The translations under genes were made by a program, and so were the position numbers. Below the pieces are notes generated by a model that was not told the DNA's origin, made no database searches, and saw only the letters and a list, made by a program, of their open reading frames with translations. Shown piece by piece: positions 1 through 12,899 of a stretch of 64,000 nucleotides of DNA. Within the stretch, counting starts at the first letter, position 1; each line of letters opens with the position of its first letter. Origin of the DNA: Sambucus nigra (taxonomy: Eukaryota; Streptophyta; Magnoliopsida; Dipsacales; Adoxaceae); the NCBI GenBank assembly GCA_949130495.1, contig OX422207.1, positions 709,438,456 through 709,502,455 of the forward strand. Reading direction: 5' to 3'.

Positions 1-907
1 TCATTCTAAATATCATATTTAATTTGTTTTAATCATCATGTCTCCTATGATTTAAATTCCTCTATAGGTGTAAATCATGATACATGAAAATTCCTAACCA
101 TCATGCATCAAATTTATTCCTTTTATCCTAAGAGCATGCATTAGATTAAAATTATCATCAAAATCCTACGCATGGGCATTATAACTTCATATTCAATGCA
201 ACAAACTACTTGCCTTAACATAAGAGGTCTGAATTTGTTGTGTTGATGATGATTTGATGTTTATATATTCAAATAATCACTCTTTAGATGCTTAGGATGC
301 AATATTATGGTCCAATTCTTGAAGAACACCTCTAAATCCTTATAAATCAATTTCTCTTTTCTCTCTAATGTATTCCTTTGGCTTTAACTATTTCTAACCC
401 CAGCCTCAAGACTTAAACATCAGATATAACTCTTATAATTTCGTTGGTCCCTTAACGTCTATTTTTCAAATGACAAAAATTCCCTCAATAGGTGTCGGTT
501 TAGTCTAAAATTGACCCGGGACCCAAACTTTACCCCCGGGTACCCTATTCTGACTATTTCGACCCATACGGAATCATTTGTTACCTCTCAATCATCATTT
601 GAGTCACTTAAAATATATTTCATATCTCAACCTAAAATTATTCTACACGCGACTCCCGGTCGAGATAAAATAAAATACGCACATATCACTCACTATGTCG
701 TATAACACGAATTATTATGTATTTACTATTCACACTTAGTAAGTATTATATCATAATATAAATCAGTATTTGTCTCTCGATTAATATTAAATAATCACAT
801 TTATTATTTAATCACCTTAAATTACTTCACTCGTGTAATTTAAATGCAATGTATTTTTCGCAATTAATTCCCGAATTAATTAAATTATAAATACGCATTG
901 TATTACA
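1..907 (-). mobile_element. Element A 3' LTR (partial, cut by window edge)
   Basis: This AT-rich segment aligns by eye, over most of its length, with 17225-18109. Shared stretches include the blocks around 30-140 and 17235-17345, the block around 420-560, and the terminal ATAAATAC region. It ends in TATTACA at 907, directly followed by a purine-tract complement, as expected for the inner edge of a minus-strand 3' LTR. By comparison with the 2.8 kb partner (15295-18109), roughly 1.9 kb should lie to the left of the window. No coding potential is seen in it. Confidence 0.8.
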
Positions 908-922
908 TGATTCCCCCCTTAC
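908..922 (-). other. Element A polypurine tract
   Basis: On the minus strand this reads as a purine run (AAGGGGGGAATCA) abutting the start of the 3' LTR at 907. This is the position and composition of a plus-strand primer. Its partner primer-binding site lies at 15272-15292. Confidence 0.7.
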
Positions 923-931
923 AAAGGAATT

Positions 932-1174
932 TCACCTTCGAAATTTGGACATACCTAGGGTGAATAACTCTGGATACTCCTCTCACATGTCATTGTTTTG
1001 CTCCAATCTTGACTCATCAGTATGGTGGTGTCCCCACTGATCTCGCCTTAGTGGCACCACCTTGGACCGTAGCTTATGCTCTATACGATCTAGAATAGCC
1101 GCAGGCCTCTCCGCATATGAGACGTCTAGATGAAAATCAATCTCCTCAAGTGGAACGTGCCAGAATGCTCTCTG
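932..1174 (-). pseudogene. pol: Element A integrase C-terminal/chromodomain end (distal half of split pol)
   Basis: The minus-strand reading has WHVPLEEIDFHLDVSY and ERPAAILDR, then KLRSKVVPL and a terminal EEYPELF-like block. This is the conserved end of chromovirus (Del/Tekay-type) pol polyproteins, which includes the chromodomain. The frame ends with a TGA at 932-934. One internal stop replaces the usual Arg of the DMREEYPELF motif, and CGA to TGA is the simplest change. The upstream part of the same polyprotein is found only at 10867 and above, so the gene is cut by element B. It is non-functional. Confidence 0.85.
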
Positions 1175-1609
1175 TGACACCCCGCCTAATAAGATACCGG
1201 GCGATCACTCCAATATTAAATTAAAACAGGAGTCTCATATGGATCATTCTTAGCATCACTGTCGAAAATCCATTTATTTACTAATAACCTATTAGGCTGG
1301 TGTCAAAATTTTAACTTTACAACTCTTTTTAACAACCGTAAATAAAACATCCACACAGTTTTATGAAAATGAAACTGAAATGAAATAAAATAACCGAAGA
1401 CTCGGTCAAAATATACAACCATATTGAATGTTGTACTCAAGGAATAAATAAATGCAATTGGACCGTTGTCCCGAATGTGTATACAGTACCTCCTATCTAG
1501 ATTACAAGGATAGAAGCGTCTACAGAAAGTCCTGCACGCATCCACAACTGCTGCAGCTGACGTCTGACTCGTAGGAATTGTCATCCAGGCGTCCCTGTGT
1601 CTGGAAACC

Positions 1610-1643
<34 letters not shown>

Positions 1644-3318
1644 CAAGAAGGGAAAGTAGATAAATTGGTCAAAGCCCGAGTTTTGAAAATATTTAGCAAG
1701 TGCATAAATGCCTTATTTTTTAGAAAAATGTTTTATCTCATATTTAAGTTTGATATCGCACTCCCATGAGATACCCCTCACCTCTCCACTAAGAGTGCAC
1801 TCCTAACGCATCCCTCTAAACATCCTAGTCAAGCTACCCTGCTAAACTAGTCTATCACCCAACCCACTATCAACCCTAGATAGTCCAAGCAATGTACTAA
1901 GGGCTAAACTTCACCCCAGTCTCAACACTATGCCATGTTCGTGCGTGGGGTGTCTCGCAAAGCGAAATCCAAACAAGGAACCCCCCCGATACACTACTAC
2001 GCGGCACGGGCGATCGTCGAGATCCGCCAGTCCCTCAGTACAGAAAGATATATATAATTATATATATACCATAAGCATTTATAATATTATAGCACTAAGG
2101 ATTAAACTTCTCCCCAGTCTCCACACAATGCCATATTCGTGCGTGGGGTGTCCCGTAAAGCGAAATCCAAACAAGGAACCCCCCCGATACACTACTATGC
2201 GTCACGGTCGATCGTCGGGATCCATTAGACCCTCGGTACTCGATTCATCCATATATATATATATATATATTAATTTTATCATATACATCCGGATCTATCT
2301 CCCGGACTGAGGATTCATATACAAAGTATTTATCAATACTTTTCATTTTCTCAAAACTTCCCATTTCCCTTTTTATACTCAGGAAATGTAAATATAAAAG
2401 CCAATTCATTATCATGAATTGCTTTAACCAATCATATACTTTTTAAAAGCCAGTTTTATTATCATAAAAATGCTTTTCCGTTTTATATCATCCCATTTCC
2501 CTTTTTACACTCAGGAAATGTACCCAAAGCCATTTCCATTATTATGAAAATGCTTGGATCATATCATATGCTTCCACATCCCTTCTTCCATCCGATAGTG
2601 TTACTGAAGCCAAACATTTATCCCATTTCCCTTTTTATACTCAGGAAGTGTAAATTAAAGCCAATTTATTATCATAAATTTCTTTAATAAAACTAAGACC
2701 GCCCCTCTGGGTTTCCCCACTGGACGCACCCCTAAATGGTTATCATCTTCCAGTGCCTATCTATACAAGACAACCTGAGAACCTACCAACATAGGGAAGC
2801 GGCCATATGCCTACGGGATAGTCATGACCACACCCAGAATCACCTAACCAGCGCAGTACAAATAATCGCCCATATGGCCTATAGGATTAAAGCCACCCTG
2901 CATTCATTTGCCAGGGGGCATCACCATAACGCACGCAACTTCCCTTATGATCGCGATTTAGGGAGGTGTGTAACCATAATTTTATTAATTATGAAAATCA
3001 TTTACCATTTTCCCATTTTGAAAATATTCATCTATATATTTTCAAAATCATTTATATCATATCATATATACTTAATCACATAGTATATATATATATGCCA
3101 TATACTCCTCCCTGAATATATAAGAATGGCCATATTTGCCAAACAAACTATCGATGATAAAAAATCCCAAAGATTCTCTCAAAGAATCATAATCATGCAT
3201 TCATATATGCATGATACTAAACCCAAAGTATTTCCTTACTTTAATAAGTAATACATACTTAAATCCCATCAAAGGATTGTATTGAATATCTCCAATTATA
3301 CTAATTCACTCTAAGTGA

Positions 3319-3331
3319 ATATATATATATA

Positions 3332-3428
<97 letters not shown>
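3319..3428. repeat. (AT)n microsatellite
   Basis: A tract of over 100 bp of alternating A and T, interrupted by TAATTATAA steps. The same position in the other LTR (about 9293-9380) carries a shorter, differently interrupted tract, so it has changed length since insertion. Confidence 0.95.
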
Positions 3429-3551
3429 TCCAAATTCCTCAAGTCCTTTAGGACATAACCCTCTATAATACTCTAATTTAGAAGGTCCTTAACTTAAAAC
3501 TCAAAGAGGAGAAGAAATACTAATATCCAAAATCTTGGGCTAAAAACAGGG

Positions 3552-3673
3552 CACCGGTCGACCGGTCCTGGACCCCCGGTCGACTGCAGGTTGCAAATAA
3601 GCCTACGAAACAAAGCAGTAGGCCATTTCTCCTTGACGCGGTCGACCGGCCATAGGGGCGCGGTCGACCGGTC
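3552..3673. promoter_or_regulatory. GGTCGACCGG palindrome cluster in element B 3' LTR
   Basis: Four copies of a perfect or near-perfect palindrome (CCGGTCGACCGG type) occur within about 120 bp of otherwise AT-rich LTR. The spacing and GC content suggest a protein-binding array such as an LTR enhancer. The partner LTR keeps the cluster at 9507-9628, with some copies altered to GGTCGACTGG. Confidence 0.4.
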
Positions 3674-4912
3674 ACACCAGGTCTCCCAAAACTGAGTTCC
3701 TCAATTTCTTGATCCAACTACCCAAATTCATTAACGGGGTTTCTAAACTACACCGAAAATTATCCCAAACATCTACACGATTTATTCTAGCCTTTATTTT
3801 TCCAATTTTCGATTTGATTTCCGAGTTGATGATTTCAACCTATAGCTGCCATCTTGTAAAAATCATATCAAATCGAGAAAAAATAAGAAAAATACGCGGT
3901 TAGCGTCCATGTGACCGTATCGAAAAGATATACAACTTTTGTGTTTTGGCCGAGAGCTAAATCAATTCTCTTCCTGGCCAAAATGGCCGCCTAAAGTCAT
4001 GGGTTACTATTCATCGTCTTCTTCGAGAAGATTTCGACCATTAAAGCTTCTCTCAAGCTTTTGTCGCCTCACCCGATGTCCTACAACCTCAACCAACTAC
4101 AAATACACATATTTTAAGGGTTCTAAGCATCCTAGAACCCTAAACCACCAATTTATTTCGATTAATTTCTAAGTTTCTCCAAACATGAAATTTTTAGGGG
4201 TTTATTTGTTTTAACTCCCAAAAACCGGTTTTATCCACGAAAACCCAACCCAAAATCTTTAGGGTTTGTTTATACCAAACTACGGTATGAGATATTTATG
4301 CAAAAAGTAAATAAAGCAAGTAAACACTTGCCTTGTGGATATAATCCGACGACCCGAGCCGAATCCCGCGGAGGTAGGACGGAATCTCCCCTTTTTTCCT
4401 ATTTTCTTCCTCCTCTCTCTCTCTTCCCTCTCTTCTCTCTTCTTTCTTTCTCTTTTTCTCCCTCTCCCTCTCTTTATAAAGAAAGAAAAAGGGTTATACC
4501 CCTTAAAACCCAAAAACGACTCGTTTACCTAATTACGAGTTACTTTTACCTCTAAAATTACTCGAAACTCAATTTCGACAATCGAACACTCTTTTCCGAC
4601 TATCTCGGCCATTCCGATAATCATGGCGCGGTCAAAATTTCCATCCGAGGTACTTGACTGCAAATCACTATTCCAACCCAAAATAAATAAATGCGGATTT
4701 TCCAATTAAAATCTTACCTCGTGTTGCTTTACTCAATGGCGACATATAATTAAAATATTTCGACCTATATAGTCCCAAAAATAATCACAACATCCTTCGA
4801 AAATTATTTAATCCTCAAAAATCCCAAAATTACTATTTAGGGAAATTTCCCAAATTCCAATTTATAATTAATTATGGAATTTAATCCTCTCCAAAAAGGA
4901 CGGGTTGTTACA

Positions 4913-4927
4913 TATTCCCCCCCTTAC
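4913..4927 (-). other. Element B polypurine tract
   Basis: The complement reads as a run of eight G preceded by AA, directly adjoining the inner edge of the 3' LTR at 4912. It resembles the tract of element A in sequence and placement. Confidence 0.7.
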
Positions 4928-7140
4928 AATGGAATTTCTTCCTCGAAATTCAGATACATACTACACCGCCAATCCATAGGATCACTCCAAATCGTAATAC
5001 CTCAAAGGGAATGACACTAACCCAACGGTTCCCAAACCATATACCACACTTCCAGCACGGACATGAAGTGACTCCAATAGCGTCACATAGCACTCATCAT
5101 TACTAGTGCCTCACGGCATAAATTTCAACTTTATATACTACGCCCCTTCTATTTCAGGCAGTATATAAACCAACTTATTAAGGTGCCCATACACCTTTCT
5201 AACATGTGCACATCTGCACATCCATAGTGAACGTCTAACACGTAACACTCTCTCCCATTAAGGGTCTCCTTTCCTCGGTGTAATACTCACCTATGGGTCC
5301 TCCGAACCCGCGAAATCAATTCTCCTAACCTCGGCGCCACTAACACTATCGAACTTACATCCTAATAATACTAAGGTTTATGTGATGTCCTACCTACGCG
5401 GAACGAATATAATCCTAAGTATGTCCCTAGTGCCCAAAGCCTCTCTCAACTCCCGACAATTGCTTGGTTTCATGCATGGAACATCTTGCCAAGGCGAAAT
5501 CCAAACAAAGAACCCTCCCGTTACACTACTCCCTCCCGTAGTCGGTCATCGAGATATAGTGACCTAAGGCACACCAGCGGGACGTTCTAAATACTGCCTA
5601 CGCTAAACTATGAACGCATTCCTACTATCTTATCCTTCTGCCCATACGGAAGGAAACCTAATCAATCGAAGTGCCCACTTTCTGTAAAAGTGTCACGTAC
5701 ATAATACCCAAAACACGCCTTCTCAAAATTTGCCTTTTTATTAAGGCTGGCTATTATCCTCAAACCAATTTCTCTAAGTCCAACCTCACCTATCCACTTG
5801 TGGCGAGGGGACCATTTTAGTGCATTTCCATAGCACCATCTTTCCATAAGTATATCAACATCATGTGGCTCATAGCCTATAGTTGTTCATACACACTATA
5901 AGACCTTTCCACAAAATCAACATCCTTTCATCCCATAACAACTCTCCACTCCTGACGCCGTTAAGAGTCATGTGTGGAGTGTCTCGCAAAGCGAAATCCA
6001 AACAAGGAACCCCTCCACACATTGACACTTGACTTCATTGGTTATGGAGTTCCGTTATTTCAACATGCAACCGGGATATCCCTATCCCCTAATCCAACAA
6101 AAAGTTGGTCTGAACTCCTATCTCTAACTAAGAGTCATACCACCCTGCGCTCGTACTCATTTCTAAGTCCTTGCGCAATCTAATATGAGCTTAATCCTAC
6201 AGCTCAACAATAATCCTGCGGCCTTAAATCATATATATAAGGTATCCATATACAAAAATCACGATAAGGAAACCTCTAGTCATCAAAGTTCCATTAACGC
6301 ATCACAATAGAGGTGAACTCAACCTATATCCAGGTGAGACACCGCAACAACAACCCGTTCCCTCCAGGAACTGCGGACACAATAGTCTTGCCATCATTAG
6401 CCTGCTATCGCTCCGAAAATACCAATAACATTATATACTCACCATAATACCATACTCGTATAAACATATAGAACGAGTATCCCAAACCATATATATATAT
6501 ATACAATATATCAACACCCGCCTCTATGGCGAATGAAGGAAAATAAAATTTCGCTATCGCGAAAAACACATAAACATACATGATATTATGTTATCGTGAC
6601 CGCCATAACTCAAATTACACACACGAGTCTAGGGCTAACTAATACCGCGACCTTATCTAGCCACGCCAAATATACCTCTTCCTTCTGAGGTAAAACTCAT
6701 AACAACATTCTTCTCATTCCGGATAAATCATGGGGACTCACGGTTAAAACTATTCGTAAGGTCCCTTTCGAACCCTCAACTTTACTGAAAATTCAATCTT
6801 AATACCACTCTCTACAATAGTGGTACTGCAATACTCATGACTACTTATTCTTCAGTAGTCGCCACCAAACTCCTTAGCAATTGCCAAAGGGGAGTGACCT
6901 CTACTAAGGCCCTCATCCCAACCTTCTACCATCTGCCCCAGCTAAGCCTCACCTCCTGCTACCATCCAAGCTCGGCACACGATTCTCAAACAAGCGCGCA
7001 AAAGATTTCTATAATTTCATAATATGGCAGGAGAACGAAATCTCACAAGAGAAATCAACAATCATAATCCTGAGGCTCTATATCAAATCGAGAGCAACGC
7101 TGAAAGCGTAGTACGTCCGCACAGATTCATAAGGACACTA
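4928..7140. other. Element B internal region, apparently non-coding
   Basis: No gag, protease, RT or integrase motif is readable on either strand, and open frames are short. It does contain two copies (near 5490 and 5990) of the same GCGAAATCCAAACAAGGAA motif that occurs twice in each LTR, so part of the interior shares sequence with the LTR. The right-hand part (about 7050-7165) resembles the leader next to the primer site of element A. Confidence 0.6.
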
Positions 7141-7161
7141 GAACCTGATGCTCTGATACCA
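7141..7161 (-). other. Element B primer-binding site (initiator tRNA-Met type)
   Basis: The minus strand reads TGGTATCAGAGCATCAGG, four bases inside the 5' LTR. TGGTATCAGAGC is the standard complement to the 3' end of plant initiator tRNA-Met. This places the 5' LTR at higher coordinates and fixes the element on the minus strand. Confidence 0.85.
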
Positions 7162-7165
7162 TATA

Positions 7166-9310
7166 TGACACCCCTCCTAATAAGATATTGGGCGATCACT
7201 CCAATATTAAATTAAAACAGGAGTCTCATATGGATCATTCTTAGCATCACTGTCGAAAATACATTTATTTACTAATAACCTATTAGGCCGGTGTCAAAAT
7301 TTTAACTTTACAACTCTTTTTAACAACCGTAAATAAAACATCCACATAGTTTTATGGAAATGAAACTGAAATGAAATAAAATAACCGAACACTCGGTCAA
7401 AATATACAACCATATCGAATGTTGTACTCAAAGAATAAATAAATGCAATTGGACCATTGGCCCGAATGTGTATACAGTACCACCTATCCAGATTACAAGG
7501 ATAGAAGCGTCTACTGAAAGTCCTGCACGCATCCACAGCTACTTCAGCTGACGTCTGACTCGAAGGAATTGTCATCCAGGCGTCCCTGTGTCTGGAAACC
7601 TATATATATATATATATAATATAGCAAGAAGGGAAAGTAGATAAATAGGTCAAAGCCCGAGTTTTGAAAATATTTAGCAAGTGCATAAATGCCTTATTTT
7701 TTTAGAAAAAGGTTTTATCTCATATTTAAGTTTAGTATCGCACTCCCATGATATACCCCTCACCTCTCCACTAAGAGTGCACTCCTAACGCATCCCTCTA
7801 AACATCCTAGTCAAGCTACCCTGCTAAACTAGTCTATCACCCAACCCACTATCAACCCTAGATAGTCCAAGCAATGTACTAAGGGATAAACTTCACCCCA
7901 GTCTCAATGTTATGCCATGTTCGTGCGTGGGGTGTCTCGCAAAGAGAAATCCAAACAAGGAACCCCCCGATATACTACTACGCAGCACGATCGATCGTCG
8001 AGATCCGCCAGCCCCTCAGTATAGAAAGATATATATAATTATATATATACCATAAGCATTTATAATATTAGAGCACTAAGGATTAAACTTCTCCCCAGTC
8101 TCCACACAATGCCATATTCGTGCGTGGGGTGTCTCGCAAAGCGAAATCCAAACAAGGAAACCCCCCCCGATACACTACTATGCGGCACGGTCGATCGTCG
8201 GGATCCATTAGACCCTCGGTACTCGATTCATCCATATATACATATTCATTTTACCATATACATCCAGATCTATCTCCCGGACTGAGGATTCATATACAAA
8301 GTATTTATCAATACTTTTTATTTTCTCAAAACTTCCCATTTCCCTTTTTATACTCAGGAAATGTAAATATAAAAGCCAATTCATTATCATGAATTGCTTT
8401 AACCAATCATATACTTTTTAAAAGCCAATTTTATTATCATGAAAATGCTTTTCCGTTTTATATCATCACATTTCCCTTTTTACACTCAGGAAATGTACCC
8501 AAAGCCATTTCCATTATCATGAAAATGCTTGGATCATATCATATGCTTCCACATCCCTTCTTCCATCCGGGAGTGTTACCGAAGCCAAACCTTTATCCCA
8601 TTTCCCTTTTTATACTCAGGAAATGTAAATTAAATCCAATTTATTATCATAAATTGCTTTAATAAAACTAAGACCGCCCCTCCGGGTTTCCCCATTGGAT
8701 GCGCTCCTAAATGGCTATCATCTTCCAGGGCCTGTCTATACAAGACAACCTGGGAACCTACCAACGTCGGGAAGCGGCCATATGCCTATGGGATATTCAT
8801 GACCACACCCAGAATCACCTAACCAGCGCAGTACAAATAATCTCACATATGGCCTATAGGACTATAGCCACCCTGCATTCATTAGCCAGGGGGCATCACC
8901 ATAACGCACTCAACTTCCCTTATGATAGCGATTTAGGGAGGTGTGTAACCATAATTTTATTAATTATGAAAATCATTTACCATTTTCCCATTTTGAAAAT
9001 ATTCATCTATATATTTTCAAAATCATTTATATCATATCATATATACTTAATCACATAGTATATATATATATTCCATATACTCCTCCCTGAATATATAAGA
9101 ATGGCCATATTTGCCAAACAAACAATCCATGATAAAAAATCCCAAAGATTCTCTCAAAGAATCATAATCATGCATTCATATATGCATGATACTAAACCCA
9201 AAGTATTTCCTTACTTTAATAAGTAATACATACTTAAATCCCATCTAAGGATTGTATTGAATATCTCCAATTATACTAATTCACTCTATGTGAATATATA
9301 TATATAATTA

Positions 9311-9383
<73 letters not shown>

Positions 9384-10866
9384 TCCAAATTCCTCAAGTC
9401 CTTTAGGACATAACCCTCTATAATACTCTAATTTAGAAGGTCCTTAAACTTTAAACTCAAAAGGAGAAGAAATACCAATCTCCAAAATCTTGGGCTGAAA
9501 ATAGGGCACCGGTCGACTGGTCCTGGACCCCCGGTCGACCTCGGGATGCAAATAAGCCTACGAAACAAAGCAGTAGGCCCTTTTTCCTTGACGCGGTCGA
9601 CCGACCATAGGGACGCGGTCGACTGGTCACACCAGGTCTCCCAAAACTAAGTTCCTCAATTTCTTGATCCAACAACCCAAATTCATTAACGGGGTTTCTA
9701 AACTACACCGAAAATTATCCCGAACATCTACACGATTTATTCTAGCCTTTATTTTTCCAATTCCCGATTTGATTTCCGAGTTGATGATTTCAACCTGGAG
9801 CTGCCATCTTGTAAAAATCATATCAAATCGAGAAAAAATAAGAAAAATACTCGGTTAGCATTCATGCGACCGTATCGAAAATATCTACAACTTTCGTGTT
9901 TTGGCCGAGAGCTAAATCAATTCTCTTCCTGGCCAAAATGGCCGCCTAAGTCACGGGTTACTATTCATCGTCTTCTTCGAGAAGATTTCGACCATTAAAG
10001 CTTATCCCAAGCTTTTGTCGCCTCACCCGATGTACTACAACCTCAACCAACTACAAATACACATATATTAAGGGTTATAAACATCCTAGAACCCTAAACC
10101 ACCAATTTATTTCGATTAATTTCTAAGTTTCTCCAAACATGAAATTTTTAGGGGTTTATTTGTTTTAACTCCCAAAAATCCATTTTATCCACGAAAACCC
10201 AACCCAAAATCTTTAGGGTTTGTTTATACCAAACTACGGTATGAGATATTTATGCAAAAAGTAAATAAAGCAAGTAAACACTTGCCTCATGGATATAATC
10301 CGACGACCTCGAGCCGAATCCCGCGGAGGTCGACCGGAATCTCCCTTTTTTTTCCTCTTTTCTTCCTCCCCTCTCTCTTCCCTCTCTTCTCTCTTCTTTA
10401 TTTCTATTTTTCTCCCTCTCCCTCTCTTTATAAAGAAAGAAAAAGGGTTATACCCCTTAAAACTCAAAAATGACTCGTTTACCCAATTACCAGTTACTTT
10501 TACCTCTAAAATTACCCGAAACTCAATTTCGACAATCGGACACTCTTTTCCGACTATCTCGGCCATTCCGAGAATCATGGAGCAGTCAAAATTTCCATAC
10601 GAGCTACTTGACCGCAAATCACTATTCCGACCCAAAATAAATAAATGCGGGTTTTCCAATTAAAATCTAACCTCGTGTCTCTTTACTCAACGGCGACATA
10701 TAATTAAAATATTTCGACCTATATAGTCCCAAAAAAAATCACAACATCCTTTGAAAATCATTTAATCCTCGAAGATACAAAAATTACTATTTTGGGAAAT
10801 TTCCCAAATTCCAACTTATAATTAATTATGGAATTTAATCGTCTCCAAAAAGGATGGGTTGTTACA
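7166..10866 (-). repeat. Element B 5' LTR
   Basis: Partner of 1175-4912 with the same order of internal landmarks: GCGAAATCC motif copies near 7950 and 8150, TTTCCCTTTTTA blocks at 8330-8630, AT microsatellite, palindrome cluster, CT tract and TTTATAAAG near 10430. Differences are scattered substitutions and small indels. The ends are TGACACC and GTTACA. Confidence 0.85.
9507..9628. promoter_or_regulatory. GGTCGACCGG palindrome cluster in element B 5' LTR
   Basis: Second instance of the palindrome array, with the same spacing as at 3552-3673. Three of the sites differ by one base (for example GGTCGACTGG). In several of these the change is a C/T transition within a CG context. Confidence 0.4.
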
Positions 10867-12103
10867 CTTTCTTGCTCCGCTTGTACTCCTTCAGTGACGA
10901 AACATGGAACACGTCGTGTATCTACCGAAGGTGCTCTGGAAGTCCTAGTTTGTACGCTATTGGTCCCACTCTCTCTATAATAGGAAATGATCCCACATAT
11001 CTCGGTGTTAACTTCCCTCTCTTACCAAATCTCATAATCCCCTCCATATGAGATACTTGAACCAACACCTAGTCGCCAACCTCTAACTCGACATGTCTCT
11101 TTTTGGTGTCGGCATAACTCTTCTTCCTATCCTGAGCTATCTGAATACGTCCTCGAATCAACACAATCTTGGCAGTATTCTCCTGAATCATCTCGAGCCC
11201 CAACAACTTCTTGTCCCCCACTTCTAACCAGCAAGTGGGTAAACAACAAGGCCTCCCATATAATGCCTCGAACGGTTCTATACTGATATTAAATTGGTAA
11301 TAATTATTATACACAAACTATACCAGTGGGTGGTATCTTTCCCACCTTCCCCCAAAATTTAAAATACACGTCCTCAGCATACCCTCAAGCATCAGATTCA
11401 CCTTCTCAGTCTACCCATTTTTCTACAGGTGGTACGTTGTACTAAATCGTAAATTTATGCCCATGGACTCTTGAAAGCTCTGCCAGAACTATGACAAAAA
11501 AAAAAAATTGTATTTATCGGACACAATATTAATAGGGACCCCGTGGAGCTTAATAATATTTGAAATGAGTAGCTTCACATACTGCATCATCTCATAGTTT
11601 GTACAAACTATCAAGAAATCAGCCACCTTGGTCAGCCAATCCACTATCACCTATATGGAAGACCGGTAATAAACTCTATAGAGATGCTCTCACACTTCCA
11701 TATGGGAATCTCTAGTGCTTGTAACATTCTCCAAGGCCTATGATGGTCAACTTTGACTAGATGATAAGTAACACACTTTGAGATAAACTATGTTATGTCT
11801 CTCTTCATGTCGACCCACCTGTATCATCTCCTCATATCCTTGTACATCTTATCCCCCGGGATGTACCATAAATATGGAACCGTGAGACTCAGTCATAACT
11901 GGATGTGTTAAATCCTCACCCTCGGGCACTACCAATTTTCCATTAAAGCATAGTCCTGCCTCTGAGATGACTGAGTAAGACTCTGCACCCTCAGCTAATA
12001 ACTGTTGTACCCTGTCTTGACAAAACTGATCCTTTGTGTGTGCCTTCACTACCCGCATAATGATCTCGTGAGTGATAGTCATAACTTCCATGTATGCTCT
12101 CAC
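10867..12103 (-). pseudogene. pol: Element A integrase (proximal part, broken)
   Basis: The minus-strand reading gives a zinc-binding N-terminal part (HPVMTESHGSIFMVHPGG, then DKMYKDMRR), a degraded catalytic core (LPYR, TNYEMMQYVKL, GVPINIVSD), the FEALYGRPC block, and the C-terminal GPIAYKLGLPEHL and IHDVFHVSSLKEYKRSKK blocks. These are typical of gypsy chromovirus integrases. The frame is interrupted by several stops and shifts. It ends abruptly at 10867 where element B begins, and the missing chromodomain end is at 932-1174. Confidence 0.85.
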
Positions 12104-12239
12104 AAACTCATCTTCTTATCAAAGTTCACTCCACTTCGCTTTTCACACCTCTGCTACGTCTCCAATAAGTCATCGGCTCAACGCATCTGCAACCATGATA
12201 GACTTACTAGGATGATATTGTATATCAAACTATTTGTCC

Positions 12240-12861
12240 TTCACGAATTTTAGCCATCGAATTTGCATCATGTTTAGATCCTTCTACGTGAAGAGATACT
12301 GAAGTGACTTATAATCCGTGAAGAATGTAAATTTCTCCCACAATAGATAGTGTCTCCCTATCCTCAATGCAAAAATGACTGCTACACACTTTAGATCGTG
12401 GGTGTGGTAATTCTTTTCATGGGGATTTACCTTTCGGGATGCATAAGATATAGCCCTCTCCTCCTGCTACAATACACCCTCTCCTCCTGCTACAATACAC
12501 CCCTATGTCCTTGTAAGGATGATTTAGTATAGACCCGTTATTCCAATCCTTCCCTAGGTAAAGCAAGTACTGGTGCTGATTTCAATATGTCCCTTATCTC
12601 GTCAAAAGGCGACTGACAATGGTCACTCCACACAAATGGTACTCTATTATGATTCAGGTTCGTGAAAGTCCCGTCAATCTTTGAGTACCCCTTGATGAAT
12701 CGATGGTAATATTCGGCCAACCCTAAGAAGTTGCAAATCTCGATCGGTGTCTTGGGATGCCCCCACTCCCTCACCATTAATACCTTACTTGGATCAACAT
12801 CTATGCCACTATCGGACACAATGTGGCCAAAAGTTGTACCTCCCAAAGCCAAAATCCACAC
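12240..12861 (-). pseudogene. pol: Element A RT thumb/RNase H (broken)
   Basis: GHIVSDSGIDVDPSKV, FLGLAEYYHRFIKGYSKI and VLALPREG mark the RT-connection region. A following RNase H stretch reads [31 protein letters not shown] and IMVADALSR. A short tandem duplication (see 12454-12503) and stop codons break the frame. It lies between the RT fingers/palm and the integrase, as in all Ty3/gypsy pol genes. Confidence 0.85.
12454..12503. repeat. 24-bp tandem duplication inside element A pol
   Basis: CTCTCCTCCTGCTACAATAC with a short tail is present twice in immediate succession in the RT/RNase H junction. Other members of the family would have it once, so it is a local duplication in this copy. 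Confidence 0.75.
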
Positions 12862-12899
12862 TTATTAAATTTGGCGTACAACTAATGGTCCCATAATGT

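Larger units (their letters stand above)
1175..4912 (-). repeat. Element B 3' LTR
   Basis: This is the direct-repeat partner of 7166-10866, with TG/CA ends. It contains an (AT)n tract at about 1611-1639, two copies of a GCGAAATCCAAACAAGGAA motif (near 1960 and 2160), a run of blocks with TTTCCCTTTTTAYACTCAGG, a long AT microsatellite (about 3319-3428), the GGTCGACC palindrome cluster (3552-3673), and a CT-rich tract followed by TTTATAAAG around 4395-4482. The last, read on the minus strand, is a candidate TATA region. Confidence 0.85.
1175..10866 (-). mobile_element. Element B: large LTR element without gag-pol (LARD-like), nested in A
   Basis: Two near-identical ~3.7 kb direct repeats (1175-4912 and 7166-10866) flank 2.25 kb. 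Both repeats begin TGACACCCC and end GGTTGTTACA on the plus strand. A primer-binding site abuts the right repeat and a purine tract abuts the left one, so the element is oriented on the minus strand. No reverse transcriptase, integrase or gag similarity is readable inside, so it would depend on proteins supplied in trans. It splits the pol gene of element A. The flanking five bases (CTCTG on the left, CTTTC on the right) are not a clean duplication. LTR start sequences resemble those of A, so the two families are related. Confidence 0.85.

Noticed and set aside
4280..4555. Overlapping open frames on both strands across a CT-rich tract, also at 10234-10663
   Set aside because: They arise from low-complexity pyrimidine runs in the element B LTR. 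The composition explains the open frames, and no domain is visible.
1165..10875. Target site duplication for element B
   Set aside because: CTCTG and CTTTC at the two edges do not match well enough. Nesting is supported instead by the split integrase.
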